Shown here: in pieces, positions 10,859 through 21,786 of the stretch
Layout: each line of letters opens with the position of its first letter
Numbering within the stretch: the first letter of the stretch is position 1
Assembly: GCA_028023455.1 (NCBI GenBank)
Contig: JAQFVV010000141.1
Location: 3,080,080 to 3,144,079, forward strand
Length of the DNA: 64,000 nt
Direction: 5' to 3'
From: Epiperipatus broadwayi
Lineage: Eukaryota > Onychophora > Udeonychophora > Euonychophora > Peripatidae
Program-made: the position numbers and the translations under genes
The notes under the pieces: generated by a model
Databases searched by the model: none
Seen by the model: the letters and a program-made list of their open reading frames with translations, nothing else
What the model was told of the DNA's origin: nothing

Positions 10859-11370
10859 TTGAATGTGCTAATAAAAATATGGATATCAACACCATATATT
10901 TCGAATGATAAAGTAAATTTTATAAAGAAAATCTATAAAGGTATATGTGACATTGCATTTTATGCACCACCCACACTAAACAAATTAATAAATGATTCTA
11001 AAAATAAAACCTCATTTATAAATAAAAATTGCATCATGTATAAATGGCTATGTAGGTGTGGGAGCAGATATATATAGAGCAATCAAGATGCACATTGGAA
11101 AAAAAAACTAAAGAACTCTTGATGTTATTAAAAAGAGGTCAGAAAATGAAACAAAATTTCAAAGTGAATAATGTTTCAGTGTCTGTAATAACACATGAAT
11201 TTCTGGTTTAAACATCAATTATAATAATGTAAAAATATTGCAAATTGAAAAAAAATAACAAAAAAAGGAAAATAAAGAAATCTATGCTAATATACAAATA
11301 CAAACAAGCCTTAATTAACAGACAGACAGCAAACATTAAAATCATGGAATTGTGGGAGGATTAGCCTTAG
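10859..11370 (+). pseudogene. Penelope-like element remnant, third subfamily
   Basis: The frame at 10859-11077 ends PPTLNKLINDSKNKTSFINK, then NCIMYKWLCRCGSRYI and a stop. The (V/I)-x-Y-K-x-x-C-R-C-G-S-x-Y-I-G signature is the start of a PLE GIY-YIG domain, and a one-base deletion just after YI causes the stop. In another frame the C-terminal part continues as KKNNKKRKIKKSMLIYKYKQ then ALINRQT..IMELWED, matching the usual L-x-x-x-E-A-L-I-x-x-x-K-P-L-N pattern. It differs in sequence from the remnants at 6950-8085 and from the PLE at 51273. The MITE next to it probably inserted into this PLE. Confidence 0.6.
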
Positions 11371-11379
11371 AAAGTGTTA

Positions 11380-11490
11380 GTTCACAAAGACTATGAGGAT
11401 AGTCAAAGCACTTCTAAGTGGATAAAAAAATTTAAAGTTATACTTTACATATATCTAATTACTGTATTTATAAATACTCATTTACAAGAT

Positions 11491-11537
<47 letters not shown>

Positions 11538-12944
11538 ACCTAAAAACATCAATCATCAGTTTTCAAATTTTGATTATATTCAGTATAAAAGACACCGGTT
11601 AAGACAAACGTTTTATGTGGAAATATGATTACTAAAATGAAGTAACTTGCAATGCATAAGTTCTATTTCTACATAAAATAAATATTAATATTTCTTTATA
11701 TTTAAATAATATATAAAATTCGAAATAATTTTTCAGAGTATATCTGTATGTGTGTGCCACTAATATATTTTAAACAAATATTTTTTTAATATAATAGTTC
11801 TTCCTCAAAGAACTAATTAAGTATAAATTAATCTCTGTTTTATCTGACGCTAGTAATTCCATAAATGATGTTATTTAATGGATTAACTCAGAATTATGAG
11901 GCAATTGTAAAGATTTACATAAAATAAGCAAATAAAGGTATAAATTCAAGTTTATTTATTAACATAGCGAACGATAAATATAAAAAAGAATTTTATTTAA
12001 ATCATCTCATCCTAAGCCTTTGTATTTCCGATAGCAACAGTTACAATAAAGATGTAGGCACAACCTAAACAGTTTTATATGCAATGTAATATCTTAAAAT
12101 ATGACCTTTATTTGTAATGCTGCAGTGGCGATGTTTATTCAATAATGCTAAAATAGAAGTATTAAAATTACCAATTGCTTTATTATACAATACAAAATAA
12201 ATTATAAAATAATAATAATAAACGTAATTAATTATAAAAAAATATAGAAAATACCTAATAAATGTTAATATTTGTTCTTTAAGTCTAATTTAAGCTTGAG
12301 ATATGAACGTGTATAATTATATAATGTTGCAATAACACTAACACTCTATCGGAATAAGTTGCATGTTATTTAATCAAATCTTCAATTTAAATACTGGAAG
12401 ATAATAATAAAAATCATCATAATAAATGTTTTATGTTGTCCTTTCCAATAACTAACCAATAATTAATCAGCCTCGCTTAATAATACTGGAAAAGTATTTC
12501 ACTCTTTTTCAAAAAAAATTGAAATTATTGCTTAGCACTACTAAATGATATATAAACCACATGACTTATTAATTGTCGTTTACTGGATTTATTTGAAGAT
12601 TATACTTTAGGAGTAAAACTCTATTAACAAAAATATAACTCTTAATAATAGGATGCCTATTTCCTACTACAACATTTAAAAGTTAATACAAACCCATAGG
12701 AACTTTAATAAAATATTCCTTACAGATCTAATTATCTAACTAAAGATAATTAGATCCTTATATCAAGTTGAAAGTTAAGAACCCATAAAACATATAGTAA
12801 TTTTAATATAGCAAAAATTTACATAAGTTTAAAAGTTATTTACACTAACACAAACTAGTCCTAATGTAAATTCAATATTTAATCGTATCCAATATCAGAA
12901 ATAATAGCATTAATAATATTGTTATTTGCATATTAATATAATAA
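11380..12944. other. Unannotated AT-rich stretch
   Basis: Contains a compound (TA)n(TG)n microsatellite at about 11491-11534. No gene or mobile element is recognised in the rest. Confidence 0.6.
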
Positions 12945-13050
12945 TAAAACAGGCAAAACTCTCTATACGTATTACCTCTCAATGCAAACCAGAGTGATCA
13001 ATGGGTGTCAGAAGGCTTGGGCTTGAAATCCCCATCTAGTGCCTACTCAT

Positions 13051-13105
13051 GCAATATCCCCAGACTAGTTCCTGGCTTGTGGCCTACATCATTGAGAAGC
13101 CTTGG
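13051..13105 (-). ncRNA. Hammerhead-like motif, degenerate (family a)
   Basis: Minus strand: distal helix I CCAA, loop GGCU, proximal UCUCA, core AUGAUGU (C3 and A9 lost), helix II GGC/GCC, then GGAAC. Helix III is the palindrome ACTAGT, with cleavage residue C, then UGGGG and AUAUUGC. Core substitutions make self-cleavage unlikely. Confidence 0.65.
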
Positions 13106-13537
13106 ATCTGAGAGCACTGCACCTAGATCTTAGGATCTAATGCAATCCTCCAGCAGCCACATTGTATTTCTACTTGACTATAAAACTATGTCTTAAATTA
13201 AAAAAACACCAATATTTTCAATCCAAACTCATTAGCTTATATGGTCATATAGGTCTGAACTCAGTTCAGTACCCATACATTTTGATGACTTTGGTTTAAA
13301 ATCAATCCTACCTAATAGGATAGAGGTGGCTATGGTTATTCAAGAATAAAAGTCACCAAAATGTATGGGTACTGAACTCAGTTCAGACCTATATGACTAT
13401 ATAAGCCAATGAGCTTGGATTGAAAATATTGCATAGTTTTCAACTTAATACTCATAATTTTGCAGTTAAGTAGAGATAAATGATAGCTGCTGGAGGGTTG
13501 CATTGGATCCTAAGATCTAGATGCAGGGCTCTCAGAT

Positions 13538-13592
13538 CCAAGGCTCCTCACTGACAAAGGCCTCAAGCCAAAAACGAATCTGGGGATATTGG
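13538..13592 (+). ncRNA. Hammerhead-like motif, degenerate (family a)
   Basis: Helix I is complete: CCAA/UUGG distal, CCUCA/UGGGG proximal, internal loop GGCU/AUA. The core reads CUGACAA and AAAAAC where CUGANGA and GAAAC are expected. Helix II is GGC/GCC. Helix III has decayed to ACGAAT. Position for position it matches the other family-a motifs. Confidence 0.7.
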
Positions 13593-13963
13593 TTGAGTAA
13601 GTACTAGATGGTGATTTTATTCACAAGCCTTCTGACATTCATTGATTACTCTGGCTTGCACTGAGTGTCAACACGTATAGACTGTTTTGTCTGTTTTAAT
13701 AACAGTTATAAGCAAGCATAGGAAATTGTGATCATGTGATGTTTATTGGTGTAATATAATAATATCAGGAGAACTATTATACTTTTATTACACTAATAAT
13801 AAAAATAACTAACTAAATATCACTTGATCACCACTTCTTTTGCTTGCTCAAGATGTTAAAACAGGCAAAACTCTTCATATTGTAATGCCACTCAGTTCAA
13901 GCCATAGTAATCAATGGATGCCAGAAGGCTTTTGCATAAAATTCTTATCTCATGCCCACTTAT

Positions 13964-14018
13964 CCAATATCACTAGATTAGATTCTAGATTGTGTCTTTA
14001 ATCAATGAGGAGCACTGC
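13964..14018 (-). ncRNA. Hammerhead-like motif, degenerate (family a)
   Basis: Minus strand CUCCUCA then UUGAUUA, a decayed helix II, GAAUC, a helix III remnant CTAATC, then UAGUGAUAUUGG. It is recognisable mainly by alignment with its three sister arms. Confidence 0.5.
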
Positions 14019-14263
14019 ATCGGCGAGCACTTTACCTAGATCTTAGGATCTAATGTAACCCTTTATCAGTCAGCTTTATCTGTATTTAACTACAAAACTA
14101 TGAGTCTAAAAGTGAAAACATGATAACATAAGCCAATGAGCTTGGATTGAAAATATTATGATGTTTTCAATTTAGACTCATAGTTTTGAATTTAAGTAGA
14201 GAAAAAAGGGTGGATGCTGGAGGGTTGCTTTGATCATAACATCCAAGTGCAGTGCTCTCAGAT

Positions 14264-14318
14264 CCTAGGCTCCTCAGTGATGAAATCCCCAAGCTAGAAA
14301 CTAGACTGATGATATTGG
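14264..14318 (+). ncRNA. Hammerhead-like motif (family a)
   Basis: Keeps GUGAUGA (only C3 changed to G) and a full GAAAC with helix III ACTAG, and the helix I strand CUCCUCA. Helix II and the 3' strand (CUGAUGAUAUUGG) have drifted. Confidence 0.65.
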
Positions 14319-14424
14319 TTGAGTATGCACTAGATAGGGATTTTATGCACTAGCCTTCTGGCATCTATTGATTTCCCTGGCTTGCATTGAGTGGCACAAC
14401 TCTATGGTGAGTTATGCCTGTTTA

Positions 14425-15043
14425 AACTAAATAAATAAAAAGCAATTATAATAAAATTCATTAAGTAATCCATCGATTTATACTCAAACAGTTATAAAGA
14501 TTAAAACTTATCCCAATGAAATATTTATACTTGTATAATATTCCAATAATTGTTGAAAATTCACAGAAATATTATAACAAAAGAAATGGAGCACAGTTTA
14601 ATCCTTATTGGAACTTTATACAAATATGAATAATATTCTGTTAATCTCATTTGTTAATCTAATGTTAGATATATTTACCACAATAATCAGTTTAGGGCTT
14701 CTTGATAAATTCGACTTTAACATTTGCATCGATAACCCATAATCCATTACCAGTATTAAAATATTTGCCATTTATTACTCATTATCCCTTTCTTCTCACA
14801 TTGAGAGGAATACGTTTGAAATAACATTATAACTTTATACCCAAAGGATTAGCATTCTGCATTCTTTCCTTTGAAGTATTTTATTAATCTATTAATTTAT
14901 AGATAATTCAACTTGTTTATATTGCATATGACCAAGCAACATAAACATCTTGACTCATTTGATATTTCATTAAAGTCCAGCATTAAACCAAGCTACAAAG
15001 TTTATGATGAAATGTAATTTTTTTGTACAGTATAGGCTTTTTC
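14425..15043. other. Unannotated AT-rich stretch
   Basis: Nothing recognised. Confidence 0.6.
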
Positions 15044-15350
15044 ATACCTGTACTTCTATATGTAATATATAGGGGATTTGAACTCAGACTTTCACACGAC
15101 CCTCAACCATACATGATATCTCATACCACTCACACACATGTTGAACTAATAAATAATCATCTATAGTAGCATTTTGTGCTAAACCAGCACTCGTCATTTG
15201 GTCCAGATTATCATCTCCACACATAAATGCAATCAAAGCTCAGCTTATATTAAGATATCCAATCTTCATACTTTAATGGACAGGTTTCAAACGATTCCAC
15301 CCCACAACTCTTCAGACATGCATTTTCATTGAAAATCTGATATATTTGAC
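15044..15350 (-). repeat. tRNA-like, hammerhead-bearing repeat (family c), copy 1
   Basis: Shares blocks with 55785-56225, 57425-57700 and 60560-60935, including ACTTTAATGGACAGGTT and GCTAAACCAGCA. On the minus strand the order is a unique interior, the ribozyme (15155-15209), then a B-box-like GAGTTCAAATCCC (15073-15085). No ORF. A tRNA-like SINE with an embedded hammerhead resembles the organisation of the schistosome Sm-alpha repeats. Confidence 0.7.
15155..15209 (-). ncRNA. Hammerhead motif, family c (core mutated)
   Basis: Exactly 55 nt. Helix I is AAUC/GAUU distal; the proximal CCAA partner has drifted. Helix II is the best of the family: GUGCU/AGCAC, five pairs including the G10.1-C11.1 pair, with loop GGUUU. 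The core has decayed to AUGACGA and AAAA. Confidence 0.7.
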
Positions 15351-16714
15351 TTGAAATGTATTACTTTAAATTTTTTTATTAATAATTCATGATGAGATAA
15401 TCTTTAATACTGAAACAAAATATTCACATTTTTTAAGTAATGAGAAAAGCCATTTCACCATTATTTGGTTGATGTTGATAGACATAATTTTTAAAGATAT
15501 CAACTATTTTACCATTACTTTAAAATGAAAAGAAATGTGTTATTTGATTTAAATTGTAAGAGAGTGTTTTCTGAGTAAATTTATCAAGTTTCTATTAACA
15601 GCTGAGTGCAATAAACGTAAGTTTCTTGAAATAATAATCAGTGACAGTTTCTTGTTTATTTCTTATTTATTCTTTTCTTAATCTGATAGGAATAGGACAT
15701 TTTTGCTAAGCTAAGACAAAATCATCAAGACTAGGTTAATCTACTCAACCATAATGTTGAAGGAAAAGAAAATGGTCATTTTAAAGATTTAACTTGACAA
15801 GGTCTTGAATGCAATAACATTTTGTAAAGACTCACTGGTTTTTCAAAGCACTGATAGTTATACAATTTGAAGAGCTGTTGTCTGGACTATAAAATATACC
15901 TCATTATGCACGTGTCTTTCCTTATATTTCAGAGAAAATTTGAAAGAATTATCAAGATTACTAAAATTCAGACTACAGATGCTGTATGATTTTGAATAAA
16001 TGCAGCAATTTATTAAGAGTGCAGTTCACAATAAAGAGAAAAAAATATTAATAATAATTTCAACCTGTCCCGTTTAAAATAGTCATTTTTTAAAACAAAT
16101 AAATTATAAATGTATAAAACCTTAAAACCTTTCAGATATTTATTTTGACTAATTTTAAACCGATCTTTTTTAATTAAATTATATTATCAAATAAATAATT
16201 TTAAATTAAACAGCTGAATTAGTTTTACTAGTTTTTTTTGATTAACTCTAAAAAAATTCATGCATACACATAAATTATGTAAACTATTTATTCTACAACC
16301 TTAAATAAATGTATTTTTAAATGTAATTATTTTATTTTAAAATATTTTGTGTTGCAAGTCTGTCCGATGACTTTTTCTAAAATATTTGTTTTATGTGTGT
16401 GTGTGTAGTCTAATTGTTTATACAGTTTGATGGCTTTTTCCTTAATAAAATAATCATGACAAAATATAGAAGCTCATGTTTTTATATAAGCTTTGATGAG
16501 AAAATATGCTTGGGAAGATATGATTAAAACCTTTATAAAATTATATTTTGTAAGCATTAATCTAACAGAGTTTTGGATTTTGTATTGATTATATTATATG
16601 CTCTCTAATCAATAATAGTGATTTATATATTTGCTTAAGAATAAAAACAAAGTGAATAAACTTTTTACAGTTTCTTGAGTTATATTTGATAATTATTGTG
16701 TAATTGTATAATTG

Positions 16715-16716
<2 letters not shown>
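15351..16716. other. Unannotated AT-rich stretch
   Basis: Nothing recognised apart from a (GT)n run near 16395. Confidence 0.6.
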
Positions 16717-16758
<42 letters not shown>

Positions 16759-16796
16759 ATTATATATATATATATCATATATATATATATATATAT
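16717..16796. repeat. (TA)n-rich array
   Basis: Imperfect TA array directly abutting the family-b foldback. Confidence 0.95.
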
Positions 16797-16940
16797 GATA
16801 ATCAAAACAAGTTATAAATTTCATAAATTGCTTTAAGCTTGCATTTTATGATCACTAGATGGAGATTTACCAATAGCTCCTTACAAGATTTGTTTACATA
16901 AGCGCCTAAAGAGATAGAATTCAAAATCTCTATCATTGTC

Positions 16941-16996
16941 AGCTACCTCCAGACCAGCTGGTTTTAAGCTTATTAGCTCATATCAGTGAAGGCCTG
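16941..16996 (-). ncRNA. Hammerhead-like motif (family b)
   Basis: Minus strand: UUCA pairs with UGGA as proximal helix I. The core is CUGAUAU, helix II is GAGC/GCUU (or AGCU/AGCU), then AAAAC. Helix III is a perfect 10-nt palindrome ACCAGCTGGT, followed by C as cleavage residue. The A9 and G12 positions of the core are substituted. Confidence 0.65.
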
Positions 16997-17384
16997 GAAG
17001 ACTAGAACCTAGATCTAGATACCAACTCTAAAATCAACATTTATCAAATACATTTCTATCAGTTTGAAAGCATGAATTTGTCAGACATGTAATGTCTTCA
17101 AACCCAGCTTAACAAACTAGATAAATATATGAGTCTGAAATCAGTTCAGTTTCACCATATAGTAAAAGCCTCTGCAATATATAGCATTGCAAAAACTTTC
17201 AAAGGTACATTTATGATAATCAAAACAAGTTATAAATTTCGTAAATTGCTTTAAGCTTGCATTTTATGATCATTAGATGGAGCTTTAGCAATAGCTCTTT
17301 GTAAGCTTTGTTTTCATAAACTGATAGAAATTCGTTTGATAAATGCTGATTTTAGAGTTCGTATTTAGATCTAGTTTATAGTCT

Positions 17385-17441
17385 CCCAGGCATTCACTGA
17401 CGTGAGCCAATAAGCTCAAAACCAGCTAGTCTGGAGGTGGG
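17385..17441 (+). ncRNA. Hammerhead-like motif (family b)
   Basis: Helix I is CCCA/UGGG distal and UUCA/UGGA proximal, with a GGCA/GG internal loop. The core is CUGACGU. Helix II GAGC/GCUC is perfect. AAAAC follows, then helix III ACCAGCTAGT (one mismatch) and C. Both family-b motifs share the same core changes, so these changes predate the arm duplication. Confidence 0.7.
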
Positions 17442-17973
17442 TGACAACAATAGAGATTTTTGAATTCTATCTCTTTCTGCGTTTATTTAAACAAAACTTG
17501 TAAGGAGCTATTGGTAAACCTCCAATTAGTGATCATATATATATATATATATGGCTGCAAAAAGGAATTTGCTATTAACAGAAAGGAGACCCTTTGATTC
17601 CTCTTGGAGGCCTTAAAGGAACCAAGCAGGGCAAATTCGCAATGTCCACTCCATACGTTCTTGTCGTTGCAGCGGTTATTACTATGTGATTATTCATATA
17701 GTATACGAACATGGATGGGCTGCTCACCAACACGCATTAGCCAGCCAGCGTGGTGAGTTTATTGGCTTTTTAGCTCTGAGTTTAAGATCAAGAAACATCA
17801 TAGTCTTTCTTCTCAGTGGCTGATAAGGCAGAATGAATGTTTGTGTAAATGATAAATATTTTTCCAATACATATATACAATTATGACAGACAAAAATAAA
17901 GCATGGCCCTTATTCCCAGGAGGCTGTAAAGTCATCAACCAAGAATCCCCTGATTGCGGACCCAGGCTGCCAT

Positions 17974-18291
17974 TTGATGATGACTTTTTATTTAGGTACT
18001 TACAACTGCAGATCACTTTCAAGTGAAGGAAGATTGCAAGAATTAGAAGAATTCTCTTATATTAAATGGGACATTATTGGACTTTGTGAAGTTAGAAGAA
18101 AAGGTGAAGAAACAACTGATTTAAAAAGTGGACATATACTCTATTATAAAGGCACAAATATTGGAAATACAAGTGGAGTAGGATTCATTATAAATAAAGA
18201 GTGGAAGAACAATATTGTTGAGATTGATGGTGTATCGGACAGAGTGGCAAGATTAGTTATACAACTTAATAGCAGATACAAATGCAGATAA
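17974..18291 (+). pseudogene. LINE APE endonuclease, N-terminal half
   Basis: The first 105 residues of the LINE ORF start at a double ATG (MMMTFYLGTYNCRSL...). The catalytic-site strands TYNCRSL and IGLCEVRRKG (metal-binding E) are intact. It runs to DRVARLVIQLNSRYKCR, and a -1 shift then moves the frame into the segment starting at 18282. It belongs to the AP-endonuclease domain that nicks target DNA for target-primed reverse transcription. Confidence 0.9.
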
Positions 18292-18857
18292 TTCAGGTTT
18301 ATGCCCCAACAAGTTCTCATAGTGATGAAGTAGTAGAAGATTTTTATATGGATGTACAAAAGGCTTTTGATCAGAGTAAACAACATTTTAAAATTGTTAT
18401 GGGAGACTTTAATGCTAGAATTGGTAAACAAATGAAAGATGAAAGTGCTGTAGGTAATTTTGGTTATGATAATAGAAATGAGAGAGGACATAGACTTATG
18501 GAGTTTGCAGAAAAAGAAAAACTTTATATTATGAATTCTATTTTTGAGAAAAATGTTAAAAGGAAATGGACATGCAAGCATCCAAATGAAGGTACAGCAG
18601 AATTGGATTATATTTTGACTAACAGGAAATACATATTTCAAGATTGTAATGTTCTTAATAAATTTAACACAGGAAGTGATCATCGATTAGTGAGGTGTAA
18701 GATACGTGTTAATGTGAAAGTAGAGAGACAAAAATTATTAAGAAAAACAATATTTACAGTTGATATTCCTAATCTTCAGCAACATTCTAATGAATTTAAA
18801 TTAGAACTTACAAATCGGTTTCAAGTATTAGTAGATTTAAACATGATTCAGATTTGA
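18282..18857 (+). pseudogene. LINE APE endonuclease, C-terminal half
   Basis: Carries the remaining endonuclease motifs in order: IQVYAPTSSH (about residue 4), VMGDFNARIG (about 41), LDYILTNRK (about 109) and GSDHRLVRCKIRV (about 131), whose D and H are catalytic. The linker follows, and the frame is lost at about 18850, continuing in another frame as SDLNEINKKITDTV. Confidence 0.9.
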
Positions 18858-19629
18858 ATGAAATTAATAAGAAAATAACTGATACAGTTTTAAAAACTGC
18901 AACAACGATATCTGGTAGAAAAAAGCAGCAAATGACCAATAAAATGTCTACTGAGACTAGAGAATTTGTGAAGAAAAGAAGGAATATTAAGATATACAAA
19001 AATGATGCAAAAAAGAATTGAATATCTCGAATTTTGTAAAATGGTGCGGAAAAGAGTTGAAAATGATATAAGAAAGTATAACTGTGAACTAGCAAGGAAA
19101 GCTGTAGAAGAAAATAAAAGTCTTAAGAATGTAAAACAACATTTTGGTATTGGTAAAAAATTTATATCTGCAATAAAAAAAAAGATGGAATTGTTATTAA
19201 AAAGAGAGATGACATCATGAAATTGGTAGAAGATTTTTATCAAGAATTATATAGTAATAAAGAACAAGTACTTTCTATATCTATTACATCTTCCGAATTG
19301 CCCAGAATGTTAAATGAAGAAGTGAGACACGCAATTAAATGTATGAAGAAAGGAAAGGCTCCAGGTAATGATGGAATTATAATTGATATATTAAAAGAAG
19401 CAGGTGAAGAAATAGAATTTTTTTTAGCAAAGTTATATACAAAATGTCTAAATGATAAAGATGTAACGGATGATTGGAAGAATGCAGTAATAATATTAAT
19501 ATTTAAAAAATGTGATAAAGAAGATATTAGAAATTACAGACCTATCAGCCTTTTATCAGTTTTATATAAAAATTTTACCAAGATAATTACAACTCGTCTA
19601 CAGAGAACATTGGATTTCCACCAACCAAG
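18858..19629 (+). pseudogene. LINE linker and RT fingers
   Basis: Pieces in several frames: TREFVKKRRNIKIYKNDAKK, IEYLEFCKMVRKRVENDIRK, then from 19217 KLVEDFYQELYSNKEQVL, EVRHAIKCMKKGKAPGNDG (RT motif 0/1), WKNAVIILIFKKCDKEDIRN and YRPISLLSVLYKNFTKI (RT motif 2). It stops at the HQP codons where the LTR interrupts. The residues after that in the open frame (VPIGMKVK...) are translated LTR, not LINE. Confidence 0.9.
19626..19629. repeat. 4-bp target-site duplication (CAAG), left
   Basis: CAAG directly before the LTR terminus TGTACCG, repeated at 21787-21790 after TCGTTACA. Removing the LTR and one copy rejoins the LINE codons for H-Q-P-R-K-Q-A-G-F in frame. Confidence 0.9.
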
Positions 19630-21786
19630 TGTACCGATCGGAATGAAAGTGAAGATCGAATCTAACGGCAAAAACAATATCTGCAACTACCAGGGCGGCA
19701 TCTAGGCATTTGAGCCTAGAAAAATTTATAAAGTAGGCAGATACGCGCTGTTAAGATTCCACTTTATTTAAATATTCCGATCGTTAGCCCAAGTCACTAG
19801 CTCAGCGGAGATGCAGAGATAATAAAATATAAATTGTATATCTTAAATATAAGAGAATAAAAGCCACTGCCAGAAATTAACACATAAAAAATTTATTTAC
19901 GCACATATAAAATAATATTTAAAATTTGAGGAATAAATTTAACGTTTATAATTTTATATTGATCTTTAATTCTAAATTTAAGTAGATTTCACATAATGAG
20001 TTTACTATTTATTTAGAGGGTCGAGTATGAATGGACTACATAGGTCTGCATTTGAAAGGAAAATATTCTTCCCTGATTTAACCTTAGGCAACAAATTTCG
20101 CAATCAACTCGCGCCAATCCATCTGATACATTCATGTATTCAATGTAGCATGATACGACAACACAAAATACTATATTGTCAGGAATGTGCATCTGAACAA
20201 TAAGTAGAAATAGAGAAGATATTGACTCTCCACCAACAGGAATGTGACATCTGTTGGCAAGTAGATCAATAAACTAAAAACTCCATAGGAATGGACTGCG
20301 GTCTTCTGCCGACTTACAAACCCATCCATAGGCAAACAGAGGGTATGTGGCGTATATCTATAATCCTGCCCGTAGCGGACCTCATACTACATCTACTAAT
20401 TACACAAATATATCCAATCCATTGAACCAATTCAACTACGAAATGAATAACCTAAGATTACCCTCCCTTAATACAACTTTACAAAACTATATAGCCATTC
20501 ACGCCGACTTAATTTTAACATTTATATACGTTTGCACAAATGAGTTTAACAAGGTTGGGTATAGATCGATTACATAGATTCCACGGTCAAAAACATTTCA
20601 AAATAAACATAAACGATCAAAATACAAAATTATTGATACCGACAATCGCAGAGGGAAACTTATAAGTAACCCAATAGTATTCACCATAAGATACTTGCGT
20701 TGTCACCAATAACTTAAAAGACATCCGAATAAATACATTTTAGATACTCACCGTAAGGTATCATTATTTATCGAATGTCTATATATTTTGATCAAATATG
20801 AAAACCAAAATATAATTAACCGCAAACGAATCCATGCAAGCGTCTATAAACAACTTTAAATTTAATACATTTTAGTTAAAATATAATACACACAAAAAAA
20901 AATGAACTGGAAATGATTGCTTAAACATCTACATAAAAAAAATATCAATAATTGAATTTGCATTCTTTAAGTCAGATAAGATTTCTTATTTTCAGTTATT
21001 AATTACTTGCAATTTTAGGAAAGTTATTAGATAGATACAATAGTTCATACTCTACGGATTTAATAGATTGAGAAGTCCATCTTCGTGATCACTTTAGTAG
21101 ATTTTGTCCTTCTTTGAAATGAAACTGCGACTTGCCATGCATTTGGTCAGGAACTGTCATCCAGAGGCCTCAGCTGGTTGTCCGGAAAATTAAATTTATT
21201 GCAGACTTCCACATCGTGAAAATCTGCAATATAGCTAGTTATAACGATCTATTCATAGTCAGCTCTAAGATAACAATTATAATAATCATTTTGCTTTTAT
21301 ATTTTTCTTAGCCTTTTATCATTTGATCATAGGATTCAATCGGCAATACGTCACTAATCCTCTGGTGTTTCAGTTACGGTCCGTGCTGAATTTCTGGTGT
21401 TTGCATTGGTCATTTAATTTCTTTGTACTCTCTTATCTAACTTTTCATCTGACTTTTTAATTAAACAGCTTTTAGATAATTAATAAACAATCATTTCCAT
21501 TTATAGATTACAGGAATTAATTAATACATGTTTTTATTTTAACTTACGTTATTTTTTTATTAAAATATTTTTATATTTCAATCTTATATCTTTTTATTTA
21601 AAAAAATACGTTCAAATACTTTTTTTTTTGTTTATGAAAAAAAATATTTTTAAAGTTTAGCATCTGTGCGAATGTATATACGTTTAACAAACGTTTTAAT
21701 TTTAGCGTTTAGTTTTTTACTTTTATTTGCGAACTTTTAAGTTTTTATTTTAAATAAATGTAACGACATATTTATATATCGTTACA
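19630..21786 (-). mobile_element. Solo LTR inserted in the LINE
   Basis: A 2157-bp reverse-orientation relative of the LTRs at 43101-45286 and 46016-48204. Matching blocks (as reverse complement) include CTACTTTATAAATTTTTCTA (19706-19733 region) and GTATCATGCTACATTGAATA (20130s), as well as the near-terminal ends TGTA...TACA. Divergence from those LTRs is clearly high, so it is older. No internal region or second LTR is present, the signature of LTR-LTR recombination. The TSD is CAAG. The short reading frames inside it are not genes. Confidence 0.92.

Larger units (their letters stand above)
12945..13698. mobile_element. Hammerhead foldback element a, copy 1
   Basis: A 754-bp inverted-repeat element with arms of roughly 350 bp and a central spacer of about 55 bp (13285-13345). 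The ends read TAAAACAG...CTGTTTTA. Each arm carries a degenerate hammerhead (13051-13105 minus, 13538-13592 plus), so the two ribozymes face outward. No ORF. A close relative is at 13857-14424. Between the two (13711-13850) lies another short inverted repeat, GCAAGCA...TGCTTGC with TGATCA-type inner blocks. It could be a foldback DNA element or an inverted pair of PLE/retrozyme-type units. Confidence 0.8.
13857..14424. mobile_element. Hammerhead foldback element a, copy 2
   Basis: A 568-bp inverted-repeat element related to 12945-13698, with the same TTAAAACAGGCAAAAC end and CCTGTTTAA at the right. Each arm carries a hammerhead-like motif (13964-14018 minus, 14264-14318 plus), again outward-facing. 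No coding capacity. Confidence 0.8.
16797..17540. mobile_element. Hammerhead foldback element b
   Basis: Three related arms: plus-oriented 16797-17080 and 17213-17330 (a direct repeat opening GATAATCAAAACAAG) and minus-oriented 17310-17540. Blocks such as CTCCTTACAAG and its complement CTTGTAAGGAG pair end to end. Two outward-facing hammerhead-like motifs lie at 16941-16996 (minus) and 17385-17441 (plus). No ORF. A TA run and the LINE 5' region follow the right arm immediately. Confidence 0.8.

Noticed and set aside
18144-18683. 179-codon minus-strand ORF
   Set aside because: Antisense shadow of the LINE endonuclease; no family resemblance.
19639-19705. LINE frame continuing to the stop at 19705
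   Set aside because: The codons after HQP are solo-LTR sequence; the LINE frame resumes at 21791.
20347-20577. 76-codon ORF inside the solo LTR
   Set aside because: Not conserved in the homologous LTRs at 43101 and 46016.
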